A stretch of DNA of 64,000 nt from Rhizobium sp. TH135 (GCF_002855515.1 NZ_PKRP01000002.1:186001-250000); one strand, 5' to 3'; counted from the stretch's first letter, positions 7,621 to 18,948 are shown. Notes: generated by a model not told the origin, from the letters alone. A program made the numbers and translations.

Positions 7621-8430
7621 ATGGCAAGCGAGCCTGAACGGCTTGGCGATGGATTTGGTCGCCCCTGGACGCATGCGCCAGTGGACTGGGCGTCGATGAT
7701 GCGGCAGCGTCGCGGGCTGCTGAGGGATACCCTTGGCGGCCTCTCCGGCCTGCTCGTAGGCACTTCGGTCGTGGCGGTGGCCGTGTCGTTCCGCTTGCCG
7801 CTCGGCTGGGACTTCGTCGCCTCCGTGATCCTTTCGCTGGCATTGATCTTTGCGCTTGTCGTCTATGCGCTGCCCGATCATCCGCACCGCCGCTTTGGTC
7901 CAGCGAATCTGGTTACGGCGTTTCGGGCGTGCCTCGTCAGCCTGACAGGCGCGACCATTCTGTTTTTTGAGAGCCTGGCAGGGGCCGATGTCGCCCTCTG
8001 GACGCTTGTCGGCGTGGTGCTGATCTCGCTCGCCCTGGACGGTGTCGATGGTTATCTCGCCCGCAGCTACGGCCACGAATCCGCACTCGGTGCCCGCTTC
8101 GACATGGAAATCGATGCGCTCCTGATCCTGGTCCTGTCGGTTGCGGCAGCGCTCTTGGAAAAGGCGGGGCTCTGGGTGCTTTTGATCGGCCTGATGCGCT
8201 ACGGCTTCGTCGCAGCCGGGATCATGTTGCCGCGATTGAACGGTGAGCTGTTCCCATCTTTCCGCCGAAAGCTGGTTTGTGTGATCCAGATCTCGGTGCT
8301 TTGCCTGATCCTGATCCCCTTCGTCACCCCGCCATACTCGACCGCAGCCGCCGCTTTTGCCTTGGTGGCCTTGGTCTATTCCTTCTCGGTGGATGTCCTC
8401 TACCTGTTGCGAAGGCCGGTCGCTCCATGA
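7621..8430 (+). CDS. CDP-alcohol phosphatidyltransferase family membrane protein
   Basis: 269 residues with several transmembrane segments. The complete family signature D-x2-DG-x2-AR-x8-G-x3-D-x3-D is present, beginning LDGVDGYLAR and ending ARFDMEIDA. These enzymes transfer a phosphoalcohol from a CDP-linked donor to an alcohol acceptor in the inner membrane, as in phosphatidylglycerol-phosphate or phosphatidylcholine synthesis. The N-terminus (about 35 residues before the first helix) is cytosolic. A GGGAGGA Shine-Dalgarno precedes the ATG, 28 bases after the ribA-like stop, and the stop overlaps the FkbM start. The true donor and acceptor are unknown. It is unlikely to be the housekeeping PgsA because of its context. 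Confidence 0.85.
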   Translation: MASEPERLGDGFGRPWTHAPVDWASMMRQRRGLLRDTLGGLSGLLVGTSVVAVAVSFRLPLGWDFVASVILSLALIFALVVYALPDHPHRRFGPANLVTAFRACLVSLTGATILFFESLAGADVALWTLVGVVLISLALDGVDGYLARSYGHESALGARFDMEIDALLILVLSVAAALLEKAGLWVLLIGLMRYGFVAAGIMLPRLNGELFPSFRRKLVCVIQISVLCLILIPFVTPPYSTAAAAFALVALVYSFSVDVLYLLRRPVAP

Positions 8431-9185
8431 GTGGTGTCGTCCAGCGCCTCTCCACCTCCTTCGGTCTCGCCCGCTCTCTGGTCGTCTATTACGGCCAGCC
8501 CTGGCGGCGCTCCGCCTTGCGGCGTTTTTATGCCTCTGTCGTCAAGCCCGGCGACCTGGTCTTCGACATCGGAGCCCATGTCGGAAGCCGCAGCCGTACC
8601 TTGCTGGATCTCGGTGCGCGTGTGGTCGCGGTAGAGCCGCAGCCGGCCTTCGCGGATTTCATCGAGAGCCGGTTTTCAGGCGCGCTGACGGGCTTCGAAC
8701 GGGTGGCCGTCGGGCGCAAGGCTGGCGAAATCGATCTCTTGATTTCCAGCCGTCACCCGACGGTCACCAGCATCTCCAGCAGCTTTGTGGAAACGGTGAA
8801 GCAGAGCAAGGGCTTTGCCCAGGTTGTCTGGGACCGCAAGGTCACGGTTCCCATGGTGACACTCGACCACCTGATCTCGAAATACGGCCTGCCGACCTTC
8901 TGCAAGATCGATGTCGAGGGCGCGGAGGCGGAGATCCTTCATGGCCTGTCCAAGCCGATCCCCTTGATCGCCTTCGAATACATCCCCGCCATGCCGTCGG
9001 TGGCCTCGAATGCCATTGATCGGCTGATGGGTCTCGGCGGCTATCGCTTCAATCGCGTCGTCGGCGAGCAACATCGCTTCGTCTGGGATCGCTGGAAAAC
9101 GGCGGATGAAATTCTCGTCGAACTCTCGCAGATGCCGCCTGATGCGCCGTCCGGCGATGTCTACGCCCGCATAGAGGCCCCATGA
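8427..9185 (+). CDS. FkbM family methyltransferase
   Basis: 252 residues. The start ATG at 8427 overlaps the preceding stop as ATGA. The fold is Rossmann-type: LVFDIGAHVGSRSRTLLDLGARVVAVEPQP gives motif I and the acidic strand-2 residue. TLDHLISKYGLPTFCKIDVEGAEAEIL is the characteristic FkbM core (KIDVEGaE). The family O-methylates sugars and polyketides. Coupling to a CDP-alcohol phosphatidyltransferase suggests that a lipid head group or a lipid-linked glycan is methylated. It converges on the flippase-like gene with only 8 bases between stops. Confidence 0.85.
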   Translation: MSGVVQRLSTSFGLARSLVVYYGQPWRRSALRRFYASVVKPGDLVFDIGAHVGSRSRTLLDLGARVVAVEPQPAFADFIESRFSGALTGFERVAVGRKAGEIDLLISSRHPTVTSISSSFVETVKQSKGFAQVVWDRKVTVPMVTLDHLISKYGLPTFCKIDVEGAEAEILHGLSKPIPLIAFEYIPAMPSVASNAIDRLMGLGGYRFNRVVGEQHRFVWDRWKTADEILVELSQMPPDAPSGDVYARIEAP

Positions 9186-9193
9186 TGGGCGCG

Positions 9194-10114
9194 TCAGGCG
9201 CGCCGCGGCCGAGCTTTGATCGCCTCAAGCGAGAGAAGCGCAAGGCCAGGCAGCGCCCCGGCGAGGGAAAGCCCACCATAGATGATGCTGGCTGCCAGCC
9301 CCTCGGCCGCAGAGGCACCCATGATCGGCCACAGCGCCATCGCCGCCGCCTCGCGCGTACCCCAGCCACCGAAGCCAGCCGGGATCAGCATGGCGATCAG
9401 GCAGAGTGGCACGATGGTCAGTGCTGCCTCCCAGGGGAGCGGCGCACCCACAGCATCGCTCGCGATGAAGAAGGTCGCGACATAGGTCGAGACAATCAGC
9501 AGGCTTGTGCCCGATTGGACCAGAAGGGCTCGGTCGCGAAGGAAAACATCGGTGACATCCCCCATGATCCGGGTCACCCATGTCAGGCGGCGTCTGGCGA
9601 CGAAGATACAAACTGCGATCACTGCCGCGATGAGGAAGAAGCCAAGCACCAGGTGAAAAGCCTGGCGTCCTTCAGTCTCCCCACCGAGAACGAGGGGCCA
9701 GACGAACAGGCCGACAAGAGCCAGCAGGAAAAAGGCCATCTGCCCGGAAAGCCGTTCGAAGAGCACGGCCTTGGCCGGCGCCTTCCATCCGCCGGGGCCG
9801 GCACTGCGCATGCGAAACGCGCGGATGGCGTCACCCGCCACGCCGCCGGGCAAGCTCTGGTTCAGGAAGCTCGCCACGTAGTATTCACGGATGGCCAGCG
9901 AAATGGGGAAGCTCCCGCCGAGGCGGGCAGCGGTAAACCGCCAACGGAGCGCCGAAACGACGATCTGCACTTGCACCAGGGCAAGGCCGGCGATCACATG
10001 CACAGCCGAGACCTGCGAAAACGCCGATTGCAGCGCGTCGAGGTCGATCCTGGACAACAGAAAGGCCAGAAGAGCGATCAGAGCGAGCGGCGTGAGGATG
10101 CGAAGGATGGACAA
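9194..10114 (-). CDS. flippase-like membrane protein (LPG-synthase transmembrane/UPF0104 family)
   Basis: 306 residues, mostly hydrophobic, with about seven or eight transmembrane segments. Motifs of the lysylphosphatidylglycerol-synthase TM family are visible: ALRWRFTAARLGGSFP, YYVASFLNQSLPGGVAGDAIRA, and IPAGFGGWGTREAAAM. Relatives move or modify lipids and lipid-linked glycans. The C-terminal catalytic aminoacyl-transfer domain of MprF is absent, so a transport-like role is more likely. Translation appears to start at a TTG (10112-10114); no ATG is better placed. It is divergent from the sulfatase-type gene and may share its control region. Confidence 0.78.
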   Translation of the reverse strand: MSILRILTPLALIALLAFLLSRIDLDALQSAFSQVSAVHVIAGLALVQVQIVVSALRWRFTAARLGGSFPISLAIREYYVASFLNQSLPGGVAGDAIRAFRMRSAGPGGWKAPAKAVLFERLSGQMAFFLLALVGLFVWPLVLGGETEGRQAFHLVLGFFLIAAVIAVCIFVARRRLTWVTRIMGDVTDVFLRDRALLVQSGTSLLIVSTYVATFFIASDAVGAPLPWEAALTIVPLCLIAMLIPAGFGGWGTREAAAMALWPIMGASAAEGLAASIIYGGLSLAGALPGLALLSLEAIKARPRRA

Positions 10115-10245
10115 ACAGGCAAATTTCCGTGGATCGTCAATGAGCAGTCACACAACTATACGCAAAAGGTAAGGCGGCAGACTTCGATGACGGCAGAAAC
10201 GTCCCTGTGCGACGACCGTAAGTTCCGCGGACGGAGTGTTTGTCG

Positions 10246-11836
10246 ATGACGCGGCCTGTCAGCACCATCCGGATCTTTGCCGGCGCCCTCATCGTGACGG
10301 CCATTGCCTGGCTTGCCTTTACCCTGCCGGATCATCCCGATGCGATCGGTGTGCAGGCCTTCGCCCGGCTGCCGCTCGAATGGCCTCTCGTCATGCTCCT
10401 GCTGCTCCTTGTGCCCAGAACCTGGCGCCGGCCGACAGCGCTGCTTTGCGGAATTCTGCTCCTCCTCATCCTTTTCCTGAAGCTCGCCGACATCGGCACC
10501 CAGGCCGCCTTCCAGCGGCCCTTTAATCCCTATCTCGACGTGAAGATGCTGGCGGACGGCTGGAACCTGATGTCCGGTACGCTCGGAACACTGGCGGCTT
10601 TCGCAGGCGTGGCAGCAGCACTTCTCGGCCTGGTGCTGCTGCTGGTCCTCTTCCTCGTCGCGGCCCGCTGGCTGGCAGATATCCCGCGTCCCGGTCGATC
10701 CTGGTTGATCCTCGGTCTCGGAGCTGTTCTGGTCCTGGGCGGAGCCGCGACCTTGCTTGGCATGCCGCGGGTCGAGGCCCGCATGCCGTCCTATCTCACA
10801 AATCGGCTCGCCCTTGTCGTCCGCTCCGTGCAGGACATGCATGTGTTCGAGGCGGCGCTTTCGAAGGGGGAGGGACCAAGCCGCGGCGAGGGTCTGTTCG
10901 AAGGTCTGGCGAACAAGGACTTCATCCTGATCTTCGTCGAATCCTACGGTCGTTCGGCTGTCGAGGATCCACGTTACGCCGATATCATGCGGCCGCGCCT
11001 GGAACAGGTGGACGCGGAGATCCGCGCGGCGGGTCTTGCCTCGGCAAGTGCCTGGGTCACATCGCCCACGGTGGGCGGCCTGAGCTGGCTTGCCCATGGC
11101 ACGCTGCTCTCAGGTCTTTGGGTCGACAGCCAGGCGCGTTACGACCGCCTGATGATCAGCCGCCAGCCGAGCCTCAACCAGCTCTTCGGCCAAGCTGGCT
11201 GGAAACCTGTTGCCGCCATGCCGGCGATCACGATGGACTGGCCCGAAGCGGGTTATTACGGCTACCGACAGGTTCTGGCAGCCGCTGACCTGGATTATCG
11301 GGGCAAGCCCTTCAACTGGGTGACGATGCCGGACCAGTATACGCTCTCCGCCTTCGAACGCCTCGGTCGTGCGCCTGCCCGCGCGGCGGGAGAAAAGGTC
11401 ATGGCCGAGATCGCACTGATATCGAGCCACGCGCCCTGGACGCCCGTACCTCGCCTCATCGACTGGGAAACGGTCGGTGACGGTTCGGTCTTCAACGCCC
11501 AGGCAGAAAGCGGCGATCCGCCCTCCGTGGTCTGGGCAGATCCGGAGCGTGTGCGCCGCCAGTACATCCAGACAATCGACTATTCGCTCGAAACGCTGGG
11601 CAGTTACATGGCGCGTTTCGGCAAGGATGCCGTCTTCGTCATCCTCGGCGATCACCAGCCCGCCGCCATCATCACGGGACCGAATGCGTCGCGCGCTGTC
11701 CCGATCCATGTCGTCTCCGCCGACCGGGAGCTGATCGCCCGCTTCGAGAGCGAGGGCTTCCACCCCGGAATGTTGCCTGCGGCACAAACGCGCGAATGGC
11801 CGATGAATGCCATGCGACAGGTACTGATCGACCTGT

Positions 11837-11850
<14 letters not shown>
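10246..11850 (+). CDS. membrane-anchored sulfatase/phosphoglycerol-transferase (LTA-synthase-like)
   Basis: 534 residues. Four or five hydrophobic segments fill the first ~180 residues. A periplasmic alkaline-phosphatase-superfamily domain follows: KDFILIFVESYGRSA at the first metal/nucleophile region, TSPTVGGLSWLAHGTLLSG, and a late FVILGDHQP that carries metal-binding Asp and His. This is the layout of lipoteichoic-acid synthase and of periplasmic phosphoglycerol or phosphoethanolamine transferases. The nucleophile is likely the Ser/Thr in the SPTVGG region. The ATG at 10246 has GGAG upstream. Its neighbours (flippase-like, CDP-alcohol transferase) fit modification of an envelope lipid or glycan. 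The 3' end overlaps pobR by 14 bases. Confidence 0.78.
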
Positions 11851-14055
<2,205 letters not shown>

Positions 14056-14070
14056 TCACCGGTCCAGCGC

Positions 14071-14107
14071 CACTTGTCAAAATTAAATTGTTTGTTAGAC
14101 TTACAAA
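14071..14107 (+). promoter_or_regulatory. promoter and candidate MarR operator upstream of the aldehyde dehydrogenase
   Basis: TTGTCA (14074-14079) could be a -35 box and TAGACT (14096-14101) a -10 box, 16 bases apart. The near-palindrome TTTGTTAGACTTACAAA (14091-14107) overlaps the -10. It matches the second site at 16382-16398 at 12 of 17 positions (TnTGTTnnACnTACAA). Both sites are preceded by the same 11-mer CACTTGTCAAA. The shared layout suggests repression by the MarR regulator encoded between them. Confidence 0.6.
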
Positions 14108-14248
14108 ATAGCCGGGTGGCGGAGACGCCCGGTGCCTGAATTTGCCATTTGCCCGGGGGCTCGATGATCAATCGAGAGTGGTGATCTGGCAACGTCACCG
14201 GCTGGTGGCGTGGGTTCTGAACGTTACAACAATGGAGGAGGTATACCC

Positions 14249-15700
14249 ATGAATATGCATATATCGCTGCTGATCAACGGAGCCGAGAAGCAGGCTTCAG
14301 GCGGAAAGACCTTTACCCGCATCAATCCCTTTACGCAGGAAGTGGCCACGACCGCTTCGGCCGCAAGCCTGGAAGACGCCGCCGCTGCGGCCGACGCTGC
14401 GGCTGCTGCCTTCCCGGCATGGTCGAAGACCGGCCCCGGCGAGCGTCGCAAGATCCTGCTCAAGGCAGCGGATGTGATGGAATCGAAAACAGCGGAGTTT
14501 TCCGCGCTGGTGATCGCGGAAACCGGCGCGACCGGCCATTGGGGCGCCTTCAACGTCATGGTTGCCGCCAGCATGCTGCGCGAGGCTGCCTCGATGACGA
14601 CGCAGATCTCCGGCGAGGTCATCCCGTCCAACAAGCCAGGCTCCCTGTCCATGGGCATGCGTCAGGCCGTCGGCGTTTGCCTCGGCATCGCGCCGTGGAA
14701 CGCACCGATCATTCTCGGCACCCGCGCCGTCGCCATGCCGCTCGCCTGCGGCAACACTGTCATCCTCAAGGCATCCGAGCAGTGCCCCGGCACCCATCGC
14801 CTGATTGCCCAGTGCCTCGTTGAAGCCGGTCTGCCGACGGGTGCAATCAGCGTCATCACCAATGCGCCGGAAGATGCGGGCAAGATCGTTGAAGCCCTGA
14901 TCACCAACCCGGCGGTCAAGCGCGTCAACTTCACCGGCTCCACCAAGGTCGGCAAGATCATCGGCGAGCTTTGCGGCCGCAACCTGAAGCCAGCTCTTCT
15001 GGAACTCGGCGGCAAGGCACCGCTCGTCATCCTTGACGATGCCGACATCGATGCGGCGGTGAACGCTGCAGCCTTCGGCGCCTTTGCCAATATGGGCCAG
15101 ATCTGCATGTCGACCGAGCGCATCATCGTCGACGAAAAGATCGCCGACGAGTTCGTCGCCAAGCTCGCAGCCAAGGCCTCCAAGCTGCCAGCCGGTGATC
15201 CGAATGGTCATGTCGTGCTCGGCTCGCTCATCAGCCTTGAATCCGCGAAGAAGATGGACGAGCTGATAGCAGACGCCGTCTCCAAGGGTGCAAAGCTTGT
15301 TGCCGGTGGTAAGCGCGAAGGCAGCGTTGTCGAAGCAACCCTGCTCGACAACGTCACGTCCGACATGCGGATGTATCAGGAAGAAAGCTTCGGCCCGGTC
15401 AAGCCGATCATCCGGGTCAGCGGCGAGGAAGAGGCGATCCGCGTCGCCAACGACACGGAATATGGCCTGTCCGGTGCCGTCTTCAGCCGTGACATCCGTC
15501 GCGCGCTGGCTGTCGCCGCTCGCATCGAGTCTGGCATTTGCCACATCAATGGCCCGACCGTCTTCGACGAGCCGCAGATGCCGTTCGGCGGGGTCAAGGG
15601 CAGCGGTTACGGCCGCTTCGGTGGCAAGGCAGCGATTGCCGAGTTCACCGAGCTGCGCTGGATCACCATCGAAGATCCGAACCAGCACTACCCCTTCTGA
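14249..15700 (+). CDS. vdh: vanillin/4-hydroxybenzaldehyde dehydrogenase (ALDH family)
   Basis: 483 residues, normal for NAD(P)-dependent aldehyde dehydrogenases. Visible motifs are APWNAPIILG at the cofactor pocket, VNFTGSTKVG, the catalytic glutamate in LLELGGKAPL, and the catalytic cysteine in GQICMSTERI. The HWGAFNV region resembles salicylaldehyde/vanillin dehydrogenases. A strong GGAGGAGG Shine-Dalgarno stands before the ATG at 14249, whereas an upstream in-frame ATG lacks one. It oxidises the aromatic aldehyde released by the hydratase/lyase at 18048. It is controlled from its own promoter, shares a probable operator with the ligase operon, and ends at a strong terminator. Confidence 0.85.
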   Translation: MNMHISLLINGAEKQASGGKTFTRINPFTQEVATTASAASLEDAAAAADAAAAAFPAWSKTGPGERRKILLKAADVMESKTAEFSALVIAETGATGHWGAFNVMVAASMLREAASMTTQISGEVIPSNKPGSLSMGMRQAVGVCLGIAPWNAPIILGTRAVAMPLACGNTVILKASEQCPGTHRLIAQCLVEAGLPTGAISVITNAPEDAGKIVEALITNPAVKRVNFTGSTKVGKIIGELCGRNLKPALLELGGKAPLVILDDADIDAAVNAAAFGAFANMGQICMSTERIIVDEKIADEFVAKLAAKASKLPAGDPNGHVVLGSLISLESAKKMDELIADAVSKGAKLVAGGKREGSVVEATLLDNVTSDMRMYQEESFGPVKPIIRVSGEEEAIRVANDTEYGLSGAVFSRDIRRALAVAARIESGICHINGPTVFDEPQMPFGGVKGSGYGRFGGKAAIAEFTELRWITIEDPNQHYPF

Positions 15701-15714
15701 TCCTGAAAACAGAA

Positions 15715-15744
15715 ACGGCCGCCCTCTGGGCGGCCGTTTTGTTT
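15715..15744 (+). terminator. rho-independent terminator after the aldehyde dehydrogenase
   Basis: ACGGCCGCCC (15715-15724) pairs perfectly with GGGCGGCCGT (15728-15737) around TCT, followed by TTTTGTTT. It lies 15 bases after the stop and faces the convergent MarR gene. Confidence 0.9.
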
Positions 15745-15764
15745 GGGGATGGTGACAGACCAGA

Positions 15765-16277
15765 TCAGTCGGTCTGGTTCGACCGGGGCATGATATCTGC
15801 GTAGATACGCTTGAGCCCGTCGATGAATTGCTCCAGCTCTTCGGCCGAAAACCGCGATGTGAAGCGCAGTTCGTGCTGTTCCTGAATGTTGCGGGCCTGT
15901 TTCAGGATCTCGATCCCATCGCCCGTCAGAAGCAATTCCTGACGCCGCCGATCGACCGGCGAGGGCTGGCGCTCCAGAAGGTTTCGCCCCTCCAGCCGGT
16001 TCACCAGCGCCATCATCGTGGCACGGTCCATACTCAGCTGATTGGCGATATCGATCTGGCTGACTTTCGGATTGGCCGCGATCAGCTCAAGTACGGCGAA
16101 CTGCTTCTGGGTGAGACCGATGTCCCCCATCGCCGCCGTATAGTCCTGATAGATGGCGACATTGGCCATGCGCAGGTGGAAGCCGAGAATTTCGTCGAGA
16201 CGGCCTGTGCGCAAGGGAGCGCCGACTTCGAACACGTCGTCGTCATTGGCCGGCTTCAGGTCATTGTGTCGAGTCAT
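15765..16277 (-). CDS. MarR-family repressor of hydroxycinnamate catabolism
   Basis: 170 residues from the ATG at 16275-16277, which has AGAGGAG at correct spacing. The winged-helix core is plain: LTQKQFAVLELI, VSQIDIANQLSMDRATMMALVNRLEGRNLLER, and the wing DRRRQELLLTGDG. Regulators of this type (CouR, FerR, HcaR) bind hydroxycinnamoyl-CoA esters and derepress the adjacent ligase and lyase genes. It is divergent from the ligase gene and convergent with the aldehyde dehydrogenase. The candidate operators are at 14091-14107 and 16382-16398. Confidence 0.85.
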   Translation of the reverse strand: MTRHNDLKPANDDDVFEVGAPLRTGRLDEILGFHLRMANVAIYQDYTAAMGDIGLTQKQFAVLELIAANPKVSQIDIANQLSMDRATMMALVNRLEGRNLLERQPSPVDRRRQELLLTGDGIEILKQARNIQEQHELRFTSRFSAEELEQFIDGLKRIYADIMPRSNQTD

Positions 16278-16352
16278 GGCTCCTCTTCCAATCATGCGGC
16301 ATGGAACTTGCAAATCATTCATGATCACTTTCGACTGCAACAGTCAAATTCC

Positions 16353-16398
16353 CACTTGTCAAATGCGGAGTGCGTAATTAGTATGTTCAACATACAAT
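16353..16398 (+). promoter_or_regulatory. promoter and MarR operator of the ligase-lyase operon
   Basis: TTGTCA (16356-16361) and TAGTAT (16379-16384) form -35 and -10 boxes with an ideal 17-base spacer. A perfect 7-1-7 palindrome, GTATGTT-C-AACATAC (16381-16395), overlaps the -10. A repressor bound here would block RNA polymerase. The palindrome covers an alternative ATG at 16383, which argues that translation begins downstream at 16440. Confidence 0.72.
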
Positions 16399-16439
16399 TC
16401 GCCAAGGAGGCCCTTCAGGGTGGCGATGGGAGGATGAAT

Positions 16440-17996
16440 ATGCAGCCTGAATTCCAAGCGATGGCGATGGAAGTGGGATCCGTCGGACTGGAGACGGATG
16501 ACCCGTTGATCTATCGCGCCATGGTCAGCCCCGAGCGGCAGGCGGTCTACGAAGTCGCAACGGGCCGCTCCGAGACCTATGCAGCACTGGACGAGGCGGT
16601 CGGCCGCGGAGCCGCGCTGATCGCCCAGTTCACGAGCGGTCTGCCGGCATCGCAGCGCATTGCCTTTCTCGGGCGCAATTCGATCGAACAGATCACCGTG
16701 TGCCTCGCCTGCCAGCGCGCGGGCCACGTTTTTGTCCCCCTGAACTGGCGTCTCGGAGCATCCGAGCTCGGACAGATCATCGCTGATTGCGAGCCTGTTC
16801 TGCTTTTGCACGACGTCGAATTCTCCGCGGTTCTCAAAGATGTCGAGCAGCAGCTGCCGCGCACCATTGCCCTCGAAGGACAAGGCGGGTGGGTCGGAAG
16901 GCTGGCCGGCACCGAGCGGGCTGAGCCTAAGCCCACCGAAGCGGATGCACCCTGCATCATGCTTTACACGTCAGGGACCACCGGCAGCCCCAAGGGCGTC
17001 ATCATAACCCGTCGCAATGCCTTTGCCTCGGCTGTGAATTTTGCGCTGGTGGGGGAGGTCACAAGCCGCTCCGTGGCACTTTGCGATCTTCCCTTCTTCC
17101 ACACGATCGGCCTCGTCGCGATCGGGCGCACGACCTTGATGATGGGCGGTCGCCTCGTGATTTCGGATCGCTTCCTGCCCGAGCGGACGCTCTCGGTCCT
17201 CGGTGATCCAGCCCTCGGCGTCACCCATTACTTTGCCGTTCCGCAGATGGCAGCAGCACTGCGCAATGCGCCGGCCTGGGATCCGACGGCGCTGAAAGCC
17301 CTGCAGGCGATTTTCATCGGCGGAGCACCGCTCTCTCCGGCACTGATCGAGACCTTCCTCGAAGACGGCATCCCGCTCGTCAACGGCTACGGCATGAGCG
17401 AAGCAGGCACGACGATCCATATGCCGCTGGACCGCGATGCAGTCGCACGCCACCCCGGCAGCGTCGGTTTCCCGGCACCGCTCCTCGCCGTCCGCCTCGT
17501 TGGCGACGATGGCCAGGATGTCGCTGACGGTGACGTCGGCGAAATCTGGCTGAAGGGCCCCTCGGTCACCCCCGGATACTGGAACAAGCCAGGCGAGACG
17601 GCCCGCGCCTTCGTCGGGGACTGGTATCGCACCGGCGATCTCGGGCGCCGCGCCGAAGGCGGCGTGATCCATGTCCCGGACCGCCTGAAGGACATGTATA
17701 TCTCCGGTGGAGAAAACGTCTTCCCGGCCGAGATCGAAGCCGTCATCGGCGCCCATCCCAAGGTCAGGGACGTGGCCGTGCTCGGGCTGCCGGATCCCAA
17801 ATGGGGCGAGTGCGGCGTGGCCTTCATCGTGGCCCATGGCGAGAGCCCGTCGGCAGATGAGATCCTCTCACACTGTGCCGAGCGCCTGGCGTCCTACAAG
17901 CGCCCGGCCCGCATTGTCTTCCTCGACCAGATCCCGCGAACGGCATCGGGCAAGGCGCAAAAGCATATCCTGCGCGAGACCCATGCCAACAGCTGA
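16440..17996 (+). CDS. aryl-CoA (feruloyl/p-coumaroyl-CoA) ligase, AMP-forming
   Basis: 518 residues starting at the ATG at 16440, which has GGAGG six bases upstream. Adenylate-forming enzyme motifs are complete: the P-loop LYTSGTTGSPKGV, NGYGMSEAGTT, WYRTGDLGRR, the hinge region ISGGENVFPAEIEAVI, and the catalytic lysine in PRTASGKAQKH. Next to a hydroxycinnamoyl-CoA hydratase/lyase and a MarR regulator, the substrate is probably ferulate or p-coumarate. Short- or medium-chain fatty-acid activation is the alternative. It is probably transcribed with the lyase, which starts 51 bases after its stop. Confidence 0.83.
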   Translation: MQPEFQAMAMEVGSVGLETDDPLIYRAMVSPERQAVYEVATGRSETYAALDEAVGRGAALIAQFTSGLPASQRIAFLGRNSIEQITVCLACQRAGHVFVPLNWRLGASELGQIIADCEPVLLLHDVEFSAVLKDVEQQLPRTIALEGQGGWVGRLAGTERAEPKPTEADAPCIMLYTSGTTGSPKGVIITRRNAFASAVNFALVGEVTSRSVALCDLPFFHTIGLVAIGRTTLMMGGRLVISDRFLPERTLSVLGDPALGVTHYFAVPQMAAALRNAPAWDPTALKALQAIFIGGAPLSPALIETFLEDGIPLVNGYGMSEAGTTIHMPLDRDAVARHPGSVGFPAPLLAVRLVGDDGQDVADGDVGEIWLKGPSVTPGYWNKPGETARAFVGDWYRTGDLGRRAEGGVIHVPDRLKDMYISGGENVFPAEIEAVIGAHPKVRDVAVLGLPDPKWGECGVAFIVAHGESPSADEILSHCAERLASYKRPARIVFLDQIPRTASGKAQKHILRETHANS

Positions 17997-18047
17997 ACAC
18001 CATTGAACAGGCCACAGCGCCCAACGAAATGCCTCAAGGAGCCAAAC

Positions 18048-18875
18048 ATGACTGATACGAACACCACGCCAGATCCGGTTCTGGTCGAATTCGACAACGG
18101 CATCGCCTTCGTGACGCTGAACCGCCCGGAAAAGCGCAATGCGATGAACCCGAAGCTGAATGTCCGCATGCTCGAAGTGCTGGACGAACTGGAAGCCGAC
18201 GACCGCTGCGGCGTGCTCGTCCTGCGCGGCGCTGGCCAGTCCTGGTCCGCCGGCATGGACCTGAAGGAATACTTCCGCGAGAACGATGGCAAGGGCCGCG
18301 CGGCCGTTCTGAAGAGCCGCCGCCAGTCGGGTGGTTGGTGGAACCGCCTGATGTATTTCGAAAAGCCGACGATCGCCATGGTCAACGGCTGGTGCTTCGG
18401 CGGCGCCTTCACGCCGCTGGTCTCTTGCGACCTCGCGATTGCGGCTGACGAAGCTACCTTCGGCCTGTCTGAGATCAACTGGGGCATCCTGCCGGGCGGC
18501 AATGTCACGCGCGCCGTAGCCGAGGTGATGAACCACCGTGACTCGCTCTACTACATCATGACGGGCGAGACCTTCGGCGGCCAGAAGGCGCGCGAGATGG
18601 GCCTCGTCAACGAATCCGTGCCGCTCGCCGATCTCGAAACCCGCGTCCGCGCCCTCTGCGCCAGCCTGCTCGAAAAGAACCCCACTGTTCTCAAGGCCGC
18701 CAAGGATACGTTCAAGCGCGTGCGCAACATGCCCTGGGAGCAGGCCGACGATTACATCTATGCCAAGCTCGAGCAGATGCTCTTCCTCGATAAGAGCAAT
18801 GGACGCGCTGAAGGCCTGAAGCAGTTCCTCGACGACAAGACCTATCGCCCCGGTCTCGGCGCCTACAAGCGCTGA
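18048..18875 (+). CDS. ech: p-hydroxycinnamoyl-CoA hydratase/lyase (crotonase family)
   Basis: 275 residues, the size of HCHL enzymes. The crotonase core is present: LNRPEKRNAMNPKLN, the oxyanion-hole SWSAGMDLKEYF, VNGWCFGGAFTPLVSCD, and FGLSEINWGILPGG with the catalytic Glu. The WWNRLMYFEKPTIAMV segment is typical of HCHL rather than general enoyl-CoA hydratases. It converts feruloyl- or coumaroyl-CoA to vanillin or 4-hydroxybenzaldehyde plus acetyl-CoA. CAAGGAG precedes the ATG at 18048. The aldehyde is then used by the dehydrogenase at 14249. Confidence 0.9.
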   Translation: MTDTNTTPDPVLVEFDNGIAFVTLNRPEKRNAMNPKLNVRMLEVLDELEADDRCGVLVLRGAGQSWSAGMDLKEYFRENDGKGRAAVLKSRRQSGGWWNRLMYFEKPTIAMVNGWCFGGAFTPLVSCDLAIAADEATFGLSEINWGILPGGNVTRAVAEVMNHRDSLYYIMTGETFGGQKAREMGLVNESVPLADLETRVRALCASLLEKNPTVLKAAKDTFKRVRNMPWEQADDYIYAKLEQMLFLDKSNGRAEGLKQFLDDKTYRPGLGAYKR

Positions 18876-18923
18876 GGAATGGACTAAGAACCCAAAAGAT
18901 CGGTGCCGCGTGAGCGCGTCACC

Positions 18924-18948
18924 GGAACGATCGTCTCCTTCAAGCATT
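18924..18948 (+). promoter_or_regulatory. EcfG-like promoter candidate upstream of csbD (one mismatch)
   Basis: GGAAC (18924-18928), a 16-base spacer, then CATT (18945-18948) instead of CGTT. It would give a leader of roughly 90 bases before the CsbD ATG. CsbD-type genes belong to general stress regulons in several bacteria, so the weak match is worth recording. Confidence 0.35.

Noticed and set aside
9182..10249. Rightward frame of 355 codons opposite the flippase-like gene
   Set aside because: Polar Gly/Glu/Arg shadow of a membrane protein coded on the other strand.
14297..15688. Leftward frame of 463 codons opposite the aldehyde dehydrogenase
   Set aside because: Antisense shadow of a well-supported ALDH. 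No Shine-Dalgarno, low-complexity composition.
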